Under the pieces are notes generated by a model. That model made no database searches. It was not told the DNA's origin and was given only the letters and a program-made list of their open reading frames with translations. A DNA stretch of 64,000 bases from Symbiodinium natans (taxonomy: Eukaryota > Sar > Dinophyceae > Suessiales > Symbiodiniaceae), in the NCBI GenBank assembly GCA_905221605.1, contig CAJNDS010002278.1, forward strand, positions 201,756 to 265,755. The letters run 5' to 3'. Below are positions 39,896 through 49,199 of this stretch, one piece after another. Made by a program: the position numbers and the translations under genes. Positions within the stretch are counted from its first letter, which is position 1, and each line of letters opens with the position of its first letter.

Positions 39896-40095
39896 TTAGG
39901 GTTTAGGGTTAGGGTTTAGGGTTTAGGGTTTAGGGTTTAGGGTTTAGGGTTTAGGGTTTAGGGTTTAGGGTTTCGGGTTTAGGGTTTAGGGTTTAGGGTT
40001 TAGGGTTTAGGGTGTAGGGTGTAGGGTGTAGGGGTCAGGGTTTAGGTTTAGGGTTTTCAAGTTTAGGGTTAAGGGTTCAGGGTTTAGGGTTTCTC
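39896..40095. repeat. telomere-like array, G-rich
   Basis: About twenty-five units, first canonical and then GTGTAGGG and other drifted forms. Confidence 0.97.
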
Positions 40096-40150
40096 GGACC
40101 CAGAGTAGGCCCTTATTCCTCTTTTTTCGGGCTTGGTTTCCCCTTATCAG

Positions 40151-40188
40151 TCCTTCGAATTCCAAAGAGCGCTCGTTTTATTCCTAGG
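40151..40188 (+). CDS. candidate micro-exon with strong acceptor
   Basis: Acceptor TTGGTTTCCCCTTATCAG, reading SFEFQRALVLFL, donor TAGG|GTTACT. A second candidate at 40,263-40,300 reads PPAQAADPAGEQ with donor ACAG|GTGGGG. Confidence 0.4.
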
Positions 40189-40299
40189 GTTACTCTTGGG
40201 TCTAGTACATCAGGATCCCCTTTTCGGCACGTACCCTCAAGAGAATCCCTTATACATTTAAGAGCCTCCGGCTCAAGCCGCCGACCCCGCAGGAGAACA

Positions 40300-40432
40300 G
40301 GTGGGGGTGGGGGTGCGGGGGGTTGGGGGCGGGGGGGTTGGGGGCGGGGGGGGCGGGGGGGGGGGGGGGGGGGGGGTGGGGGCGGGGGGGGGTTGGGGGC
40401 GGGGGGGGGTTGGGGGCGGGGGGGGGAGTCGA
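40300..40432. repeat. G-rich low-complexity tract
   Basis: GGGGGCGGGGGGGTTGGGGG-type repeat of about 130 bp with strong G-quadruplex potential. Confidence 0.95.
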
Positions 40433-40444
40433 AGAAAACCTCAG

Positions 40445-40531
40445 GCCCTAGACCCTGCGCCCAGCACCCACAAACGTCTCGGTTTTGCGGCCGTAGGGCT
40501 TGGAAAGGTTAACAGCAAACGAGCACCCTGA
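40445..40531 (+). CDS. candidate exon, possibly terminal
   Basis: Acceptor GAAAACCTCAG|G, phase 0, reading ALDPAPSTHKRLGFAA. It then either splices at GCC|GTAGGG or reads on as VGLGKVNSKRAP to TGA at 40,531. Confidence 0.45.
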   Translation, partial: ALDPAPSTHKRLGFAAVGLGKVNSKRAP

Positions 40532-41010
40532 ACACTCATGATGCACAGCGCCGACGCCTGGCCGGGCTTGAGGGTTTCTGAAAAGTAATGTTGGACTCGG
40601 TTTAGTACGTAGAGTTCCCCCCCCCCCTCCCCCAAACAATTTTGGGGTTTTCGGGGATCCTGTATAGTGTGGGCTGGGGTTGTCGTCGTCGTCGTAGTAC
40701 CAGTAGTACCAGCTTCCTTTTTGGCCTCTCTAAGTTTAAACCAGATCAGCATTTTTTGCCCTTACCGGCGACCCCGGCCCGGCAAACATCGCATAATTGA
40801 GGACCACCCTAAACAATGCCGGGTCCCCTATAAGGTTTCGGAAACATCGCAAAATAGTGCCCCCTCTCACTAAACCGGGTGCAACATTAGAGGTATCCTT
40901 CGGTGAAGATTGTGGTGGTAATCTGTATAGGGAATCGTTCAGGTTCCTGTAACTCTTGGCTCATTTTGCGGCCCCATGTTAGACTTTGGGATTGCTCCCA
41001 TCAGACCAGG

Positions 41011-41948
41011 ATGCTTCGCATCCGCATGCTCTCTGGAGAAGAGGTAAGCGTGCCTGTGCAGGAGGTGAGCTGCGTGAGGGAAGTGAAGCGGCGATTGCAT
41101 CAGCTGCACGGCCTGCCACCCCGCTTCAGGCAGAGGCTCATCCTCCACGGCACCAATCTGGATGATGCTTACGAGCTAGACTCTCCCTTGGAGTTGGAAC
41201 TCATTCTGCAATCTTTCTCCGGTTCCGGTGCTTCCCAGAAGCAAGCTGATGAGCTCGTAGCCGCGGCCGGTGCTGGTTTGGTGGGAAAGGCGGGAGTTAC
41301 CACATTACACCCCTGCAGGTTGAATAGTTGGGCGATATGAGCTTTCATGAGTAGCCCACAGCGTTGTATTTCTCAGAACCCCAAGCCGTAATCAACGAGG
41401 GCCCCTAAGCATCGGTTGTCGGAAACCTCCAGGTTGAGTCCATGCTGCAGTGGCCCATGGACCCAAATCTGACCAACACAACAGCCACAGAGACGGCGCT
41501 TCTCAGGGCATCTCGGAGGGGACATGTTGATGTCGTGCGTTTACTGGTGGAGGCTGGAGGAGACATGGACCTGGCCAACGCATTTGGCGAAACTGGCCTG
41601 ATGGTTGCAGCTCAAAGGGGCCATGCTGAAGTCGTGCGTTTGCTGACGGAAGTCGATGCCGACAAGGACTTGGCCAACATGGATGGCGAAACTGCCCTGA
41701 TGCTTGCAGCTCTCTTTGGCCACATTGAAGTTGCGCGTGTGCTGGTGGAGGCCGGTGCCAACAAGGACCTGGCCGACGAGGTGGGCAAATCTGCCTTGAT
41801 GCATGCAGCTCTGCACGGCCACGATGCAATCGTGCGGTTGTTGGTGAAGGCCGGCGCCAACAAGAACTTGATCGATTGGAATGGCGACACAGCCAGAACG
41901 ATTGCAGCTTACGAGAACCATGCTGAAATTGTGCGTTTGCTGGAGTAG
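41011..41948 (+). CDS. ubiquitin-like plus ankyrin-repeat protein, two exons
   Basis: Join of 41,011-41,289 and 41,433-41,948, 264 codons plus TAG. The N-terminal 70 residues (MLRIRMLSGEEVSVPVQEV, then LHGLPPRFRQRLILHGTNL) resemble a ubiquitin-like fold. The C-terminal part has five ankyrin repeats (GETALMLAALFGHIEVARVL type), each about 33 residues. The single frame-breaking gap is explained by a 143-bp GC-AG intron (AAG|GC...CCAG|GT). After splicing, GLVGK joins VESMLQWPMDPNL, as in related dinoflagellate proteins I recall. Start chosen at the ATG where homology begins. Ankyrin repeats bind proteins, so a scaffold role is likely; the partner is unknown. This is the most secure gene in the window. 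Confidence 0.88.
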
Positions 41949-42245
41949 TCTCAAGTCCGTAGTTTCAGCGAAGGCTGGTTGGGTGCAGCGTCGCGTGTAC
42001 TTCCTCGAAATACGCATTTCGCACGACAAAGTATTGAGACGTCGCGCAGCAGCAAAAGCAGGCGCCCTCACAATTGCAAACCAATGTTGATCGGGCTTAG
42101 GCAACTACAGCCTGAAGCATCTCTGCCCAAAAATGACCTACCAAAATACGCCATAAACCCCTAAACCTACAGACCCCAGACTCCATAACCACATGTTAGC
42201 CTATTCTGCCTCAGAAACCCTAAACCCTAAACCCCGAACTGCCAG

Positions 42246-42309
42246 GGCCGGCCTACGTTTCGTTGCGCAGGGGTGCAGAGTGGGACGAAGCCTCTCGGCT
42301 CTCCTCGCT
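42246..42309 (+). CDS. candidate internal exon
   Basis: AG|G acceptor GAACTGCCAGG, reading PAYVSLRRGAEWDEASRLSS. The donor CGCT|GTGTTTAGGG is partly telomeric. Confidence 0.5.
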
Positions 42310-42347
42310 GTGTTTAGGGTCGAGGGCTTAGAGGATTGGTTTACTAG

Positions 42348-42444
42348 TATTTGCTTCAGAACCCCCCCGGAAATTGCAAGGTAATCATCCCTATATATGA
42401 GGAAGAACATGTTTGATGTTTTTTGGGGGGTTCTGAAGCAAATA
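42348..42444. repeat. MITE-like element with perfect 20-bp arms
   Basis: TATTTGCTTCAGAACCCCCC at 42,348 pairs perfectly with its reverse complement at 42,425-42,444. A diverged copy is at 38,046. Confidence 0.8.
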
Positions 42445-42714
42445 GTCGTTTAGGGCTTTGGGCTCATGATTTGCAGAACAGGGTCAGGTGGGTAGTTTGA
42501 GGTTTATCTAGACCCATACTGTGTATAGGAGCCTTATACAAACAGTGGCGACGCACCTGTAGCTGCCCTTCATTACAGGGTTGCAGGTCAAGGTTTAGGG
42601 CTTATAGATATTGGGTGAACTTCAGGACTTGGGACTCTCAAAGGCCCTGAAAGCTAAACCCACTTCCCCTTCGAAGTTCGATAGGGTGGAGACCTAGGGC
42701 AAGACTCGTTTCAG

Positions 42715-42777
42715 GTTTATGGCTTCGGAGACTTTGCGGGTTCTGGGCCGCGGAGAGTCTGTGCCTTTGGCATCGCG
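42715..42777 (+). CDS. candidate exon, 21 codons
   Basis: Acceptor AGACTCGTTTCAG|G, phase 0, reading VYGFGDFAGSGPRRVCAFGI, then A, donor CGCG|GTAAAT. Confidence 0.5.
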
Positions 42778-43029
42778 GTAAATCCTCACCAAGCCCGAAG
42801 CACTGAGGTTCCCTGATAAAGAAGCCAACCCCAAAAAGGGTACCCTTATTAGAATATGGTCACTGGGCTACCAAGCCAGGGACTAAAGGAGTTAGGTATA
42901 TAGCGACTGTATAAGGTATCTATATACATATGTATTTATTTATTTATTGGGGTTATATCGGGGAATACGATTAAGGGCCCCTTCTGGTCCCTCCCCTTAT
43001 AACCCACTTTAACCAAAATGGCCACCCAG

Positions 43030-43120
43030 GTGTCATGTGGACTGCGACCTCGGCTTCCAGAAAACGGGCGACTTATCCTGCCACCAGGGCCATTTCAACG
43101 TGCCCGACTGCCGCCACGGG
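43030..43120 (+). CDS. candidate exon, sushi-like Cys-rich module
   Basis: Acceptor AATGGCCACCCAG|G, reading CHVDCDLGFQKTGDLSCHQG, then HFNVPDC. C-x2-G-F-x4-G-x2-S-C-x2-G-x-F-x4-P-x-C parallels the C-terminal half of CCP/sushi domains. GC donor ACGGG|GCTGCA. Fits an extracellular mosaic protein with the TSP1 exons. Confidence 0.5.
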
Positions 43121-43159
43121 GCTGCAAGCAGAACACTTGAAAACTCAGGACCCCTAAGT

Positions 43160-43262
43160 TGGGATGTTCCCCCTTTTACGAACAGTCCTCAATAGGGATT
43201 AAATAAAAGACGTATATATAATCCCTATCAAGGACTGTTAGTATAAGAGGGAACATCCCACC
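43160..43262. repeat. MITE-like inverted repeat, GGGATGTTCCCC family
   Basis: Arms of about 41 bp (43,161-43,201 and 43,219-43,259) pair with about five mismatches. Terminal GGGATGTTCCCCC is shared with the element at 21,029. Confidence 0.8.
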
Positions 43263-43299
43263 CCTAAGCCCTAAACCGTTTAGGATTTAGGGTTGAGGG

Positions 43300-43345
43300 T
43301 TCCGGATAGAGGGGGGGCGGTGCGGAGGGGGCGGGGGGGGGAAGG
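43300..43345. repeat. G-rich low-complexity tract
   Basis: GGGGGGGCGG and GGGGCGGGGGGGG runs. Confidence 0.85.
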
Positions 43346-43522
43346 ATTAGGGTTTTGGAGAAAGTTTAACAGCTCGTTTCGTTTTCAGCCATTGAGAGGA
43401 TGTGAAACCTAAACCCTACACATGAACCTTCGAGGTGCAAGGAGGCAATCAGGTCGACACGGAGTACATTCAGGCCTAGGGTGGAGTATTCAGGCATAGG
43501 GTGGAAGGAAAGACGACAACAG

Positions 43523-43597
43523 AGACCCGAAATGTTGTTTGATCCCCAACTATCCCCAACTGTTTGCAAAGTGCCATATGCAGCTGAAAGCATGCAG
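43523..43597 (+). CDS. candidate exon, 25 codons
   Basis: After AGACGACAACAG, phase 0, reads RPEMLFDPQLSPTVCKVPYA, then AESMQ, donor TGCAG|GTAGTG. Confidence 0.5.
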
Positions 43598-43872
43598 GTA
43601 GTGGTTGGATGTAGAACGCAAAGGCTCTGGAAGATTTCACACGGCTTGTCGCGCAAAACGTTGACAAGCTTTCCCTGCCGCTTTCCGAGCACTGCAAATG
43701 CTTTGAAGCAGTATATATCCTAAACTGGCACCACACTGGCACACTGCAAACCAGTACGGCCCAAACGGAAAGCGCGTCTAGCCAGTCAGCGCATGAGGGC
43801 TTGGGGAGATGCGGGATACTCAAGGGCTGGCAATAGAAGTGTCCTAGCGCACCCTTTTTGAAGCAGCGGCAG

Positions 43873-43905
43873 GCAACAGCAAACTCCCCATGGGTGCTGG
43901 GATCT
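43873..43905 (+). CDS. candidate micro-exon
   Basis: 11 codons between GCAGCGGCAG|G and TCT|GTGAGG, reading ATANSPWVLGS. Confidence 0.4.
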
Positions 43906-43919
43906 GTGAGGCCCCATCC

Positions 43920-44165
43920 CCCCCACCCCCCTCACCCGCCCTCCCAACACGCCCCCCCCCCCCCCCCCCACTGAGCCTTGCAAGGGCTTGACATTACGTC
44001 AGCTGTTTGGGAGAGGGGGCACCCCAAACCTCCCTCAAACTTTCCTGGTGTGAGGTGGGGTTGCAGGGGGGTTGCCAAGGAGGGGGCCTTGGAAAGACCC
44101 CCAACCCCACCTCCCCGCGGCACCCCCCCACTCCCTCCCACCCCCCCCCACCCCCCGCTTTTAAC
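43920..44165. repeat. C-rich low-complexity flanks
   Basis: CCCCCACCCC runs at 43,917-43,972 and 44,100-44,160 around a spacer with no supported exon. Confidence 0.8.
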
Positions 44166-44442
44166 GGAAGGCTGAAGGATCTTTCTGTCATCAACCTGAC
44201 ATGAGCGACTGCTACCATTACCTTCGTTTCCCTTGAACTGTCAGACTTGCCTTGCTACGTACAGATACCTACAGTAGCTGCTGAGGACGCAACCCTGACC
44301 GTGGTGAACTCTGCCTTCGCTCTCTCTCTCTCTCTCTGACTGTCTCCCTCTCTCTTTTCTCTCTCTCTCTCTCTCTCTCTGTGTTGAAACCCATATTTGA
44401 ACGCTGAAAGCTGACGTGTTGGAGAACAAAGCTTCTCTGCAG

Positions 44443-44457
44443 GCTCCATACGCCCAG
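44443..44457 (+). CDS. candidate 15-nt micro-exon
   Basis: Acceptor AAGCTTCTCTGCAG|G, donor CCAG|GTTCAG, reading APYAQ. Only the splice signals support it. Confidence 0.2.
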
Positions 44458-44699
44458 GTTCAGGGTTTAAGGGGTTTGGGCTTATCAACGACCTTGTGAA
44501 TTCCTTAGTAGTAGGATTAGAACTTAGGGCCAACTTGACAACCTCAGCCTCAACCAATCCTAAAACCCCAAACCGCAAACCCCAAACCCCAAACCCCAAA
44601 CCCTAGACCCCAAGCTCTGTGGACCTCTATGGACCTTAATTATAACCCGACGCCCGAATAAACTCTGTAGATCGCATCGCCCCAACAAAATTTGCACCC

Positions 44700-44970
44700 C
44701 TACACCTGATGGCAACCCCAACCCTAAGCTCTGAACCTTAAGCCCTAAACCCTAAAACCCTTAAGCCCTAAAACCCTAAAGCCCTGAAGCCCTAAAGCCC
44801 GAAAAGGCCTAAAACCCTAAAGCTAACCCGAAATTCTCATTTATCTCTAAAACCCTAAAACCCTAAAGCTAAACCCAAAATTCTAGTTCAGCCCTAAAGG
44901 CCCCAAAAACCCGAAAGCCCTAAACCCTAAAACCCTAACACCCTAAAGCCCTAAAACCCTAAAGCCCTAA
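44700..44970. repeat. degenerate C-rich array with 7/8-bp units
   Basis: CCCTAAAA and CCCTAAAG units of eight bases mixed with CCCTAAA. Confidence 0.9.
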
Positions 44971-44980
44971 CGACGCCCAG

Positions 44981-45059
44981 GCCCTGACAAGTGTGGACGC
45001 CCGCCGCAGCCCAGACACGGCTCCCTGCCTATACTCTGCTATGGACTCCGAAGGGCTCG
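44981..45059 (+). CDS. candidate exon, 26 codons
   Basis: Acceptor AACGACGCCCAG|G, phase 0, reading ALTSVDARRSPDTAPCLYSA, then MDSEGL, donor CTCG|GTGCCT. Confidence 0.5.
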
Positions 45060-45064
45060 GTGCC

Positions 45065-45068
45065 TTTT

Positions 45069-45121
<53 letters not shown>
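45065..45121. repeat. poly-T then poly-G tract
   Basis: About fourteen T followed by about forty-three G, the longest homopolymer in the window. Confidence 0.98.
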
Positions 45122-45124
<3 letters not shown>

Positions 45125-45530
45125 GGGTTTGGGGTTTGGGGTTTGGGGTTTAGGGGTTTAGGGGTTTAGGGGTTTAGGGTTCAAGGGTCGGTTTTGGGCT
45201 GGTTTAGGGTTCAGGGTTTAGGCTGAAAGCTTACAGGGTATTGGGGCTTAGGGTTTAGGTTTTTTTGGCTTCGGGTTTGGGGTGTTTGGCATGTAGGGTT
45301 TAGGGTTTTGTTTTCTGGGCCTAGGGCTTTCTAGGGTTTAAGGTTAGTTTTTGTTGTCGTTAGGGTTTCGGGTTATCGGCGTTTTCCTGTTGAGGGTTGA
45401 AGGGTTTTGGGCTTGGAGGGTTCAGGGTTTATAGGTTTCAGGGTTTAGGGTTTAGGGCTTTAGCACCTAAACCTATACGCCCTATCTACGACCTTAGGGG
45501 TCCAAGGTAGAACACCATGACGCCCTGCAG

Positions 45531-45591
45531 CTCCCCCAGCCCGGCAAGGCTCCGCGGCATTCGTTTGCCCTCCAGGCCCTTGGGGGAGACG
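45531..45591 (+). CDS. candidate exon, 20 codons
   Basis: After GACGCCCTGCAG, phase 0, reads LPQPGKAPRHSFALQALGGD, donor GACG|GTCTGC. A possible 21-bp exon follows at 45,884-45,904 (SQRYLRQ, GC donor). Confidence 0.45.
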
Positions 45592-45629
45592 GTCTGCCAT
45601 GCCCTAAACCTTCTAAAAACTCCTCTAGT

Positions 45630-45860
45630 ATATCCCTAAACCCTCTAAACCCTCTAAAGCCTCTCAACCCTCTAAACCCTATAGACCCTATAAACCCGAT
45701 AAACCCTATAAACCCGATAAACCCGATAAACCCTATAAACCCTATAAACCCTAAACCCTATAAATCTACAAACCCTAAACCCTATGAATGCTATAAACCC
45801 CATGAGCCCTACAAACCCTGTAAACCCTGATTCCTAAACCCTAAACCCTAAACCCGGTGG
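45630..45860. repeat. degenerate C-rich array, CCCTATAAA
   Basis: AACCCTATAAACCC and AACCCGATAAACCC units of about nine bases, a further expansion of the heptamer. Confidence 0.85.
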
Positions 45861-46177
45861 GTTTGCGACCTGATGTTCGCTAGTCTCAAAGATATCTCCG
45901 GCAGGCACCCAACCCCTCAACCCTCCGAAGCGGGGTGTTTTAGGATTGCTTTTGAGGTTTTTGCCTCGGGGGTTTTCCTAAAAACCCTAAACCCTAGAAG
46001 CCCTAAACCTTACAAACCCTAAACCCTCCAAACCTTATGTAAACCCCACGCTTCGAGGGCTTTGGGGGTTTTAGGGGTTTTAGGGCGTTTGAGGGCTTTA
46101 GGGCCCTAAACCCTGAACCCTAAGCCCTAAACCCTGAGCCCGAAACTCTTGTTCGATTAGCCGGCATGATGCAACAG

Positions 46178-46213
46178 GGGCCGAAGCAGCCTGGGGAGCG
46201 GCTGTGCTGGACG
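46178..46213 (+). CDS. candidate micro-exon, 12 codons
   Basis: After ATGATGCAACAG|G, reads GPKQPGERLCWT, donor ACG|GTGTAG. Confidence 0.4.
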
Positions 46214-46216
46214 GTG

Positions 46217-46273
46217 TAGGGTTTAGGGTTTAGGGTTTAGGGTTTAGGGTTTAGGGTTTAGGGTTTAGGGTTG
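46217..46273. repeat. telomere-like array, G-rich
   Basis: About eight TTTAGGG units. Confidence 0.97.
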
Positions 46274-46407
46274 CGAAAATAAGGGACCCCAAATATGAAA
46301 AAACAAAATAAAAAAATTAAAAAAAAAACAAATCGTAGGATGCCCTTAGAATGAGGACCACAAGAAGGCAGCCCTGATATCGGAACCCCCCCCCCCAAAT
46401 GAAGGCT

Positions 46408-46490
46408 TCCCTAAACCCTAAACCCTAAACCCTAAACCCTAAACCCTCAACCCTAAGGGTTTAGGGTTTAGGGTTTAGGGTTTAGGGTTA
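46408..46490. repeat. inverted telomere-like pair
   Basis: Six CCCTAAA units run directly into five TTTAGGG units with about 10 bp between them, so this one can form a perfect heptamer foldback. Confidence 0.95.
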
Positions 46491-46653
46491 GATGGCACTG
46501 AGTGTTTTACTTTGGTTTCAGGCTTTGGGGTGTGACACTTGGTGTTGAGCTGTTTTTTATTTTTCTGAGCATTGTCAGCCTTGCTCTTCCTACTGGGGGT
46601 TTAGAGTTTGGGGTTTAGGGTTTGGGGTTTAGGGTTTGGGCTTCTGCACTTAG

Positions 46654-46739
46654 GATTCAAGAGATCTGGTTCATGAGATCTTGAGGTGCAAATTCCCTGA
46701 GAGCCAGGCTTGCTTTGGCTGGGACCCGTCAGACTACTT
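46654..46739 (+). CDS. candidate exon, 28 codons
   Basis: Acceptor GGCTTCTGCACTTAG|G, reading DSRDLVHEILRCKFPESQAC, then FGWDPSDY. The donor ACTT|GTTTAGGG is telomere-supplied. Among the most protein-like islands. Confidence 0.55.
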
Positions 46740-46826
46740 GTTTAGGGTTTAGGGTTTAGGGTTTAGGGTTTAGGGTTTAGGGTTTAGGGTTTAGGGTTTA
46801 GGGTTTAGGTTTAGGGTTTAGGGTTA
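46740..46826. repeat. telomere-like array, G-rich
   Basis: Twelve TTTAGGG units forming the intron start of the exon before. Confidence 0.98.
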
Positions 46827-46882
46827 CTTTCTATGGGTAAAGCCCGTTTCGCTTTGATCCCTTCTCCCCACACCCTGTCAAG

Positions 46883-46961
46883 ACCAAGAGTTGCTGCGCA
46901 GGTTCATCCAGGTCCTGCAATGCAGCCGACCTCCAGGAACGCACGGTGGAGAACTGCCAAG
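46883..46961 (+). CDS. candidate exon, two open frames
   Basis: Acceptor CCCCACACCCTGTCAAG, donor CAAG|GTGGGT. One frame reads QELLRRFIQVLQCSRPPG, then THGGELP; the other is Cys-rich (TKSCCAGSSRSCNAADLQ). Confidence 0.5.
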
Positions 46962-47204
46962 GTGGGTGGGTGGGGGGTTGGGGCCCTAGTGCTGAAACAG
47001 GGTGTTCAGGGCAAAGGATATAAGCCCTCCGGTATTCTGGGTATCTTTAAAAGGGTACTTGTTGGGTTCGATAACCTGTAATCTCTGCGATTACTCTGAG
47101 CCCAGAAATCAATGTTTAGGGTTTGGGGCTTATTGGGCTTTGGGCTTAGGCTACGTATACCATGTCCCTAAACCTTCCTAAACCCTAAGCCCTCATGCGC
47201 ACAG

Positions 47205-47236
47205 AGTTGGCAAGGTGGCTGAGCGAGCAACGCGGG
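47205..47236 (+). CDS. candidate micro-exon
   Basis: After CTCATGCGCACAG, reads LARWLSEQRG, donor CGGG|GTAGAA. Confidence 0.4.
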
Positions 47237-47348
47237 GTAGAACCCCAAGCCCCAAAGTAGAATGAGTGGCTGGACGATGCCTTCCCCCGACGCGCATCCG
47301 CAGGCACACGCCCTGAGCCCTGAACTCTGTTTTTTTTGGGGCTTCCAG

Positions 47349-47392
47349 AAAGCTGAGTTTCTGAAATGGCCGTTGTGCCGCCGCTGCTGGAT
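47349..47392 (+). CDS. candidate exon, basic, Cys pair
   Basis: Acceptor TTTTTTTTGGGGCTTCCAG, reading KAEFLKWPLCRRCW. The donor GGAT|GTTTTAGGG is partly telomeric. Pairs with a candidate 33-bp exon at 47,422-47,454 (acceptor TTTTTATTTGCAAG|G, GLQALFPDKLK, donor AAAG|GTTGGG). Confidence 0.45.
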
Positions 47393-47621
47393 GTTTTAGG
47401 GTTTTGGTTTTTATTTGCAAGGGACTGCAAGCTTTGTTCCCGGACAAGCTAAAGGTTGGGCTATAGAGTCGAATGGTTAGGGCTTCAAAAGGTAATTCTA
47501 CGTTAAAACGGGAGTAGAAACACCCTTAAAACCATAACTACTCATACCCTGCAGGCCCAATTCATGCCTTTAGCGCATCTTCAACCCTAAGCCCTAAACC
47601 CTAAATCACTCTCTGCTCAAG

Positions 47622-47704
47622 GCTTGAAAGATGGAGAGGTGTGCGACTTCTTCATGTGTGGCATCTGGTTCCAGAATTTCAGAACTTCATCTTCCCCGCG
47701 CCCT
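47622..47704 (+). CDS. candidate exon, about 27 codons
   Basis: AG|G acceptor CTCTCTGCTCAAGG, reading LKDGEVCDFFMCGIWFQNFR, then TSSSPRP. The GA donor (CCCT|GAATTT) is a guess; TAA follows shortly. Confidence 0.5.
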
Positions 47705-47763
47705 GAATTTCCCTAATTTAGGATTTAGGGTTTAGGGAGAGGGTTGGAGGGCATTGGGGTTGC

Positions 47764-47862
47764 CTGGGACCCTATTTACCTACAGTTTAGCAGAAGTAAG
47801 TAAACCCCTATTTAGTTTGTATAACCCTTCAAACTGTAGGCAAATAGGGTTCCAGGTGAACC
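47764..47862. repeat. MITE-like inverted repeat
   Basis: Arms GGGACCCTATTTACCTACAG (with TTT) and CTGTAGGCAAATAGGGTTCC pair with few mismatches around a 40-bp core. Confidence 0.75.
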
Positions 47863-48304
47863 CTAAACCCGAAATCCTGGACCCACATCCCGAATCCCGA
47901 AACCCCAAGCCCGTTTGACCACAACTATCTACAGATTCTTAGTAGCTGAGTACGTAACCTTCAACCCTTTGGGATAAATATAATTTAACCCTGCTAGTAT
48001 TGAAAGGTTAGCCTTTTTGGGCCACCCTGGACAACAAACTCCACAAGCCCTCAACCCTAAACCCCAAACCCCAAACCCGCAACCCTAAACCCCTAAAGCC
48101 TAAACCCCTAAACCGCCGAATTACACGCCTAAAACCCGGAACCCTAAACCCCAAACCCTAAACCCCTAAACCCCAAATCCCAAAGCCCAAACCCTTATCC
48201 AGCCTAAAGACGCAAGCCCCAAGCTGTACGGAGCCGTTGAAGTGTAAGGCAAAGGCTACTTCAAGTCGGTAGCTTGGCAGCATGGGTTGAGAGCTTTTGT
48301 TAAT

Positions 48305-48352
48305 TTTGGGGGGGGGGGTTATGGGGGGGTGGGGGGTGGGGGGGGGGGGTTG
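48305..48352. repeat. G-rich low-complexity tract
   Basis: GGGGGGGGTTATGGGGGGGT-type run with G-quadruplex potential. Confidence 0.9.
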
Positions 48353-48493
48353 GGGCTCAGGTTTTTGGGCTTGGGGTCTAGGTTGGGGTTTAGGATTTTG
48401 GTTTCGGGTGTCGGGTTTCTGGGCTCGTTGCGGGTGAGGTTTTGTAGTCCAGGGTTTTGGGTTTAGGGGAAGCTTCTCCACTGGCCCCTGCAG

Positions 48494-48567
48494 GCGAAGG
48501 GAATGTTTGCAATGTGATCACCCGACGTCGCCTTCGTAGATCCTTACCTGTCCTCGCGTCGCCCCAT
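48494..48567 (+). CDS. candidate exon, 24 codons
   Basis: Acceptor CCACTGGCCCCTGCAG|G, reading EGNVCNVITRRRLRRSLPVL, then ASPH, donor CCAT|GTGTAAG. The opposite strand is also open. Confidence 0.45.
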
Positions 48568-48871
48568 GTGTAAGCCATGTAGGTGATGGGCTAGGAACCC
48601 CAAACTGTTTATTGGAAGCCTTCACGAACCTCCTCCACTAAAGGTCTTTCAAGGGGATGGCGCATTGGATGAGAGTCCCTTTTAGGTTTTAGGGATGTTT
48701 AGGGTTTAGGGATTAGGGATTAGCGTTTAGGGATTATAGGTTTAGGGTTTAGGGTTTAGGGTTTCGGGTTTAGGGCTTAGGGTTTAGGGTTTAGGGTTTA
48801 GGGACTTGAGCAGCTACGTATATAACATGTAGCATATACCCAAAACGTCAACGCCCGCGTTCCATGTTCAG

Positions 48872-48917
48872 CGGCAAGGGATTGGAGGACGTCAAGGCTT
48901 GGCTGGTGGCCTCATAA
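48872..48917 (+). CDS. candidate terminal exon
   Basis: After CGCGTTCCATGTTCAG, one frame reads GKGLEDVKAWLVAS then TAA; another reads on as RQGIGGRQGLAGGLIKLLE. Uncertain frame. Confidence 0.35.
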
Positions 48918-49199
48918 AATTGCTCGAAGCTATAGGATACTATGTCTACTAGGCGTACCTTATTGGGTTCAGCGTTCAGGGTTCAGGGCTCAGGGTTTAG
49001 GGTTTAGGGTGCAGGGTTTAGAGTTTAGGGTTTAGGGTTTAACACCATCAAGACTAAGACTACTATCATGGAAGTGGCAGCAAGCAGAGAGTGGGCTCGC
49101 GACTGATGCGCCAGACTATAGAAGCATCTAGTGCCCATGGGAGGGATGATGAGGGCCCAAGGCAGCTAAGCCGCCCTGCTTCCCTAAACCCTAAAACAG

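Noticed and set aside
40945-40975. Possible relic of the dinoflagellate spliced leader upstream of the ankyrin gene
   Set aside because: Only about eight bases (TTGGCTCA) agree with the leader as I remember it, in the wrong register. I saw no full leader elsewhere.
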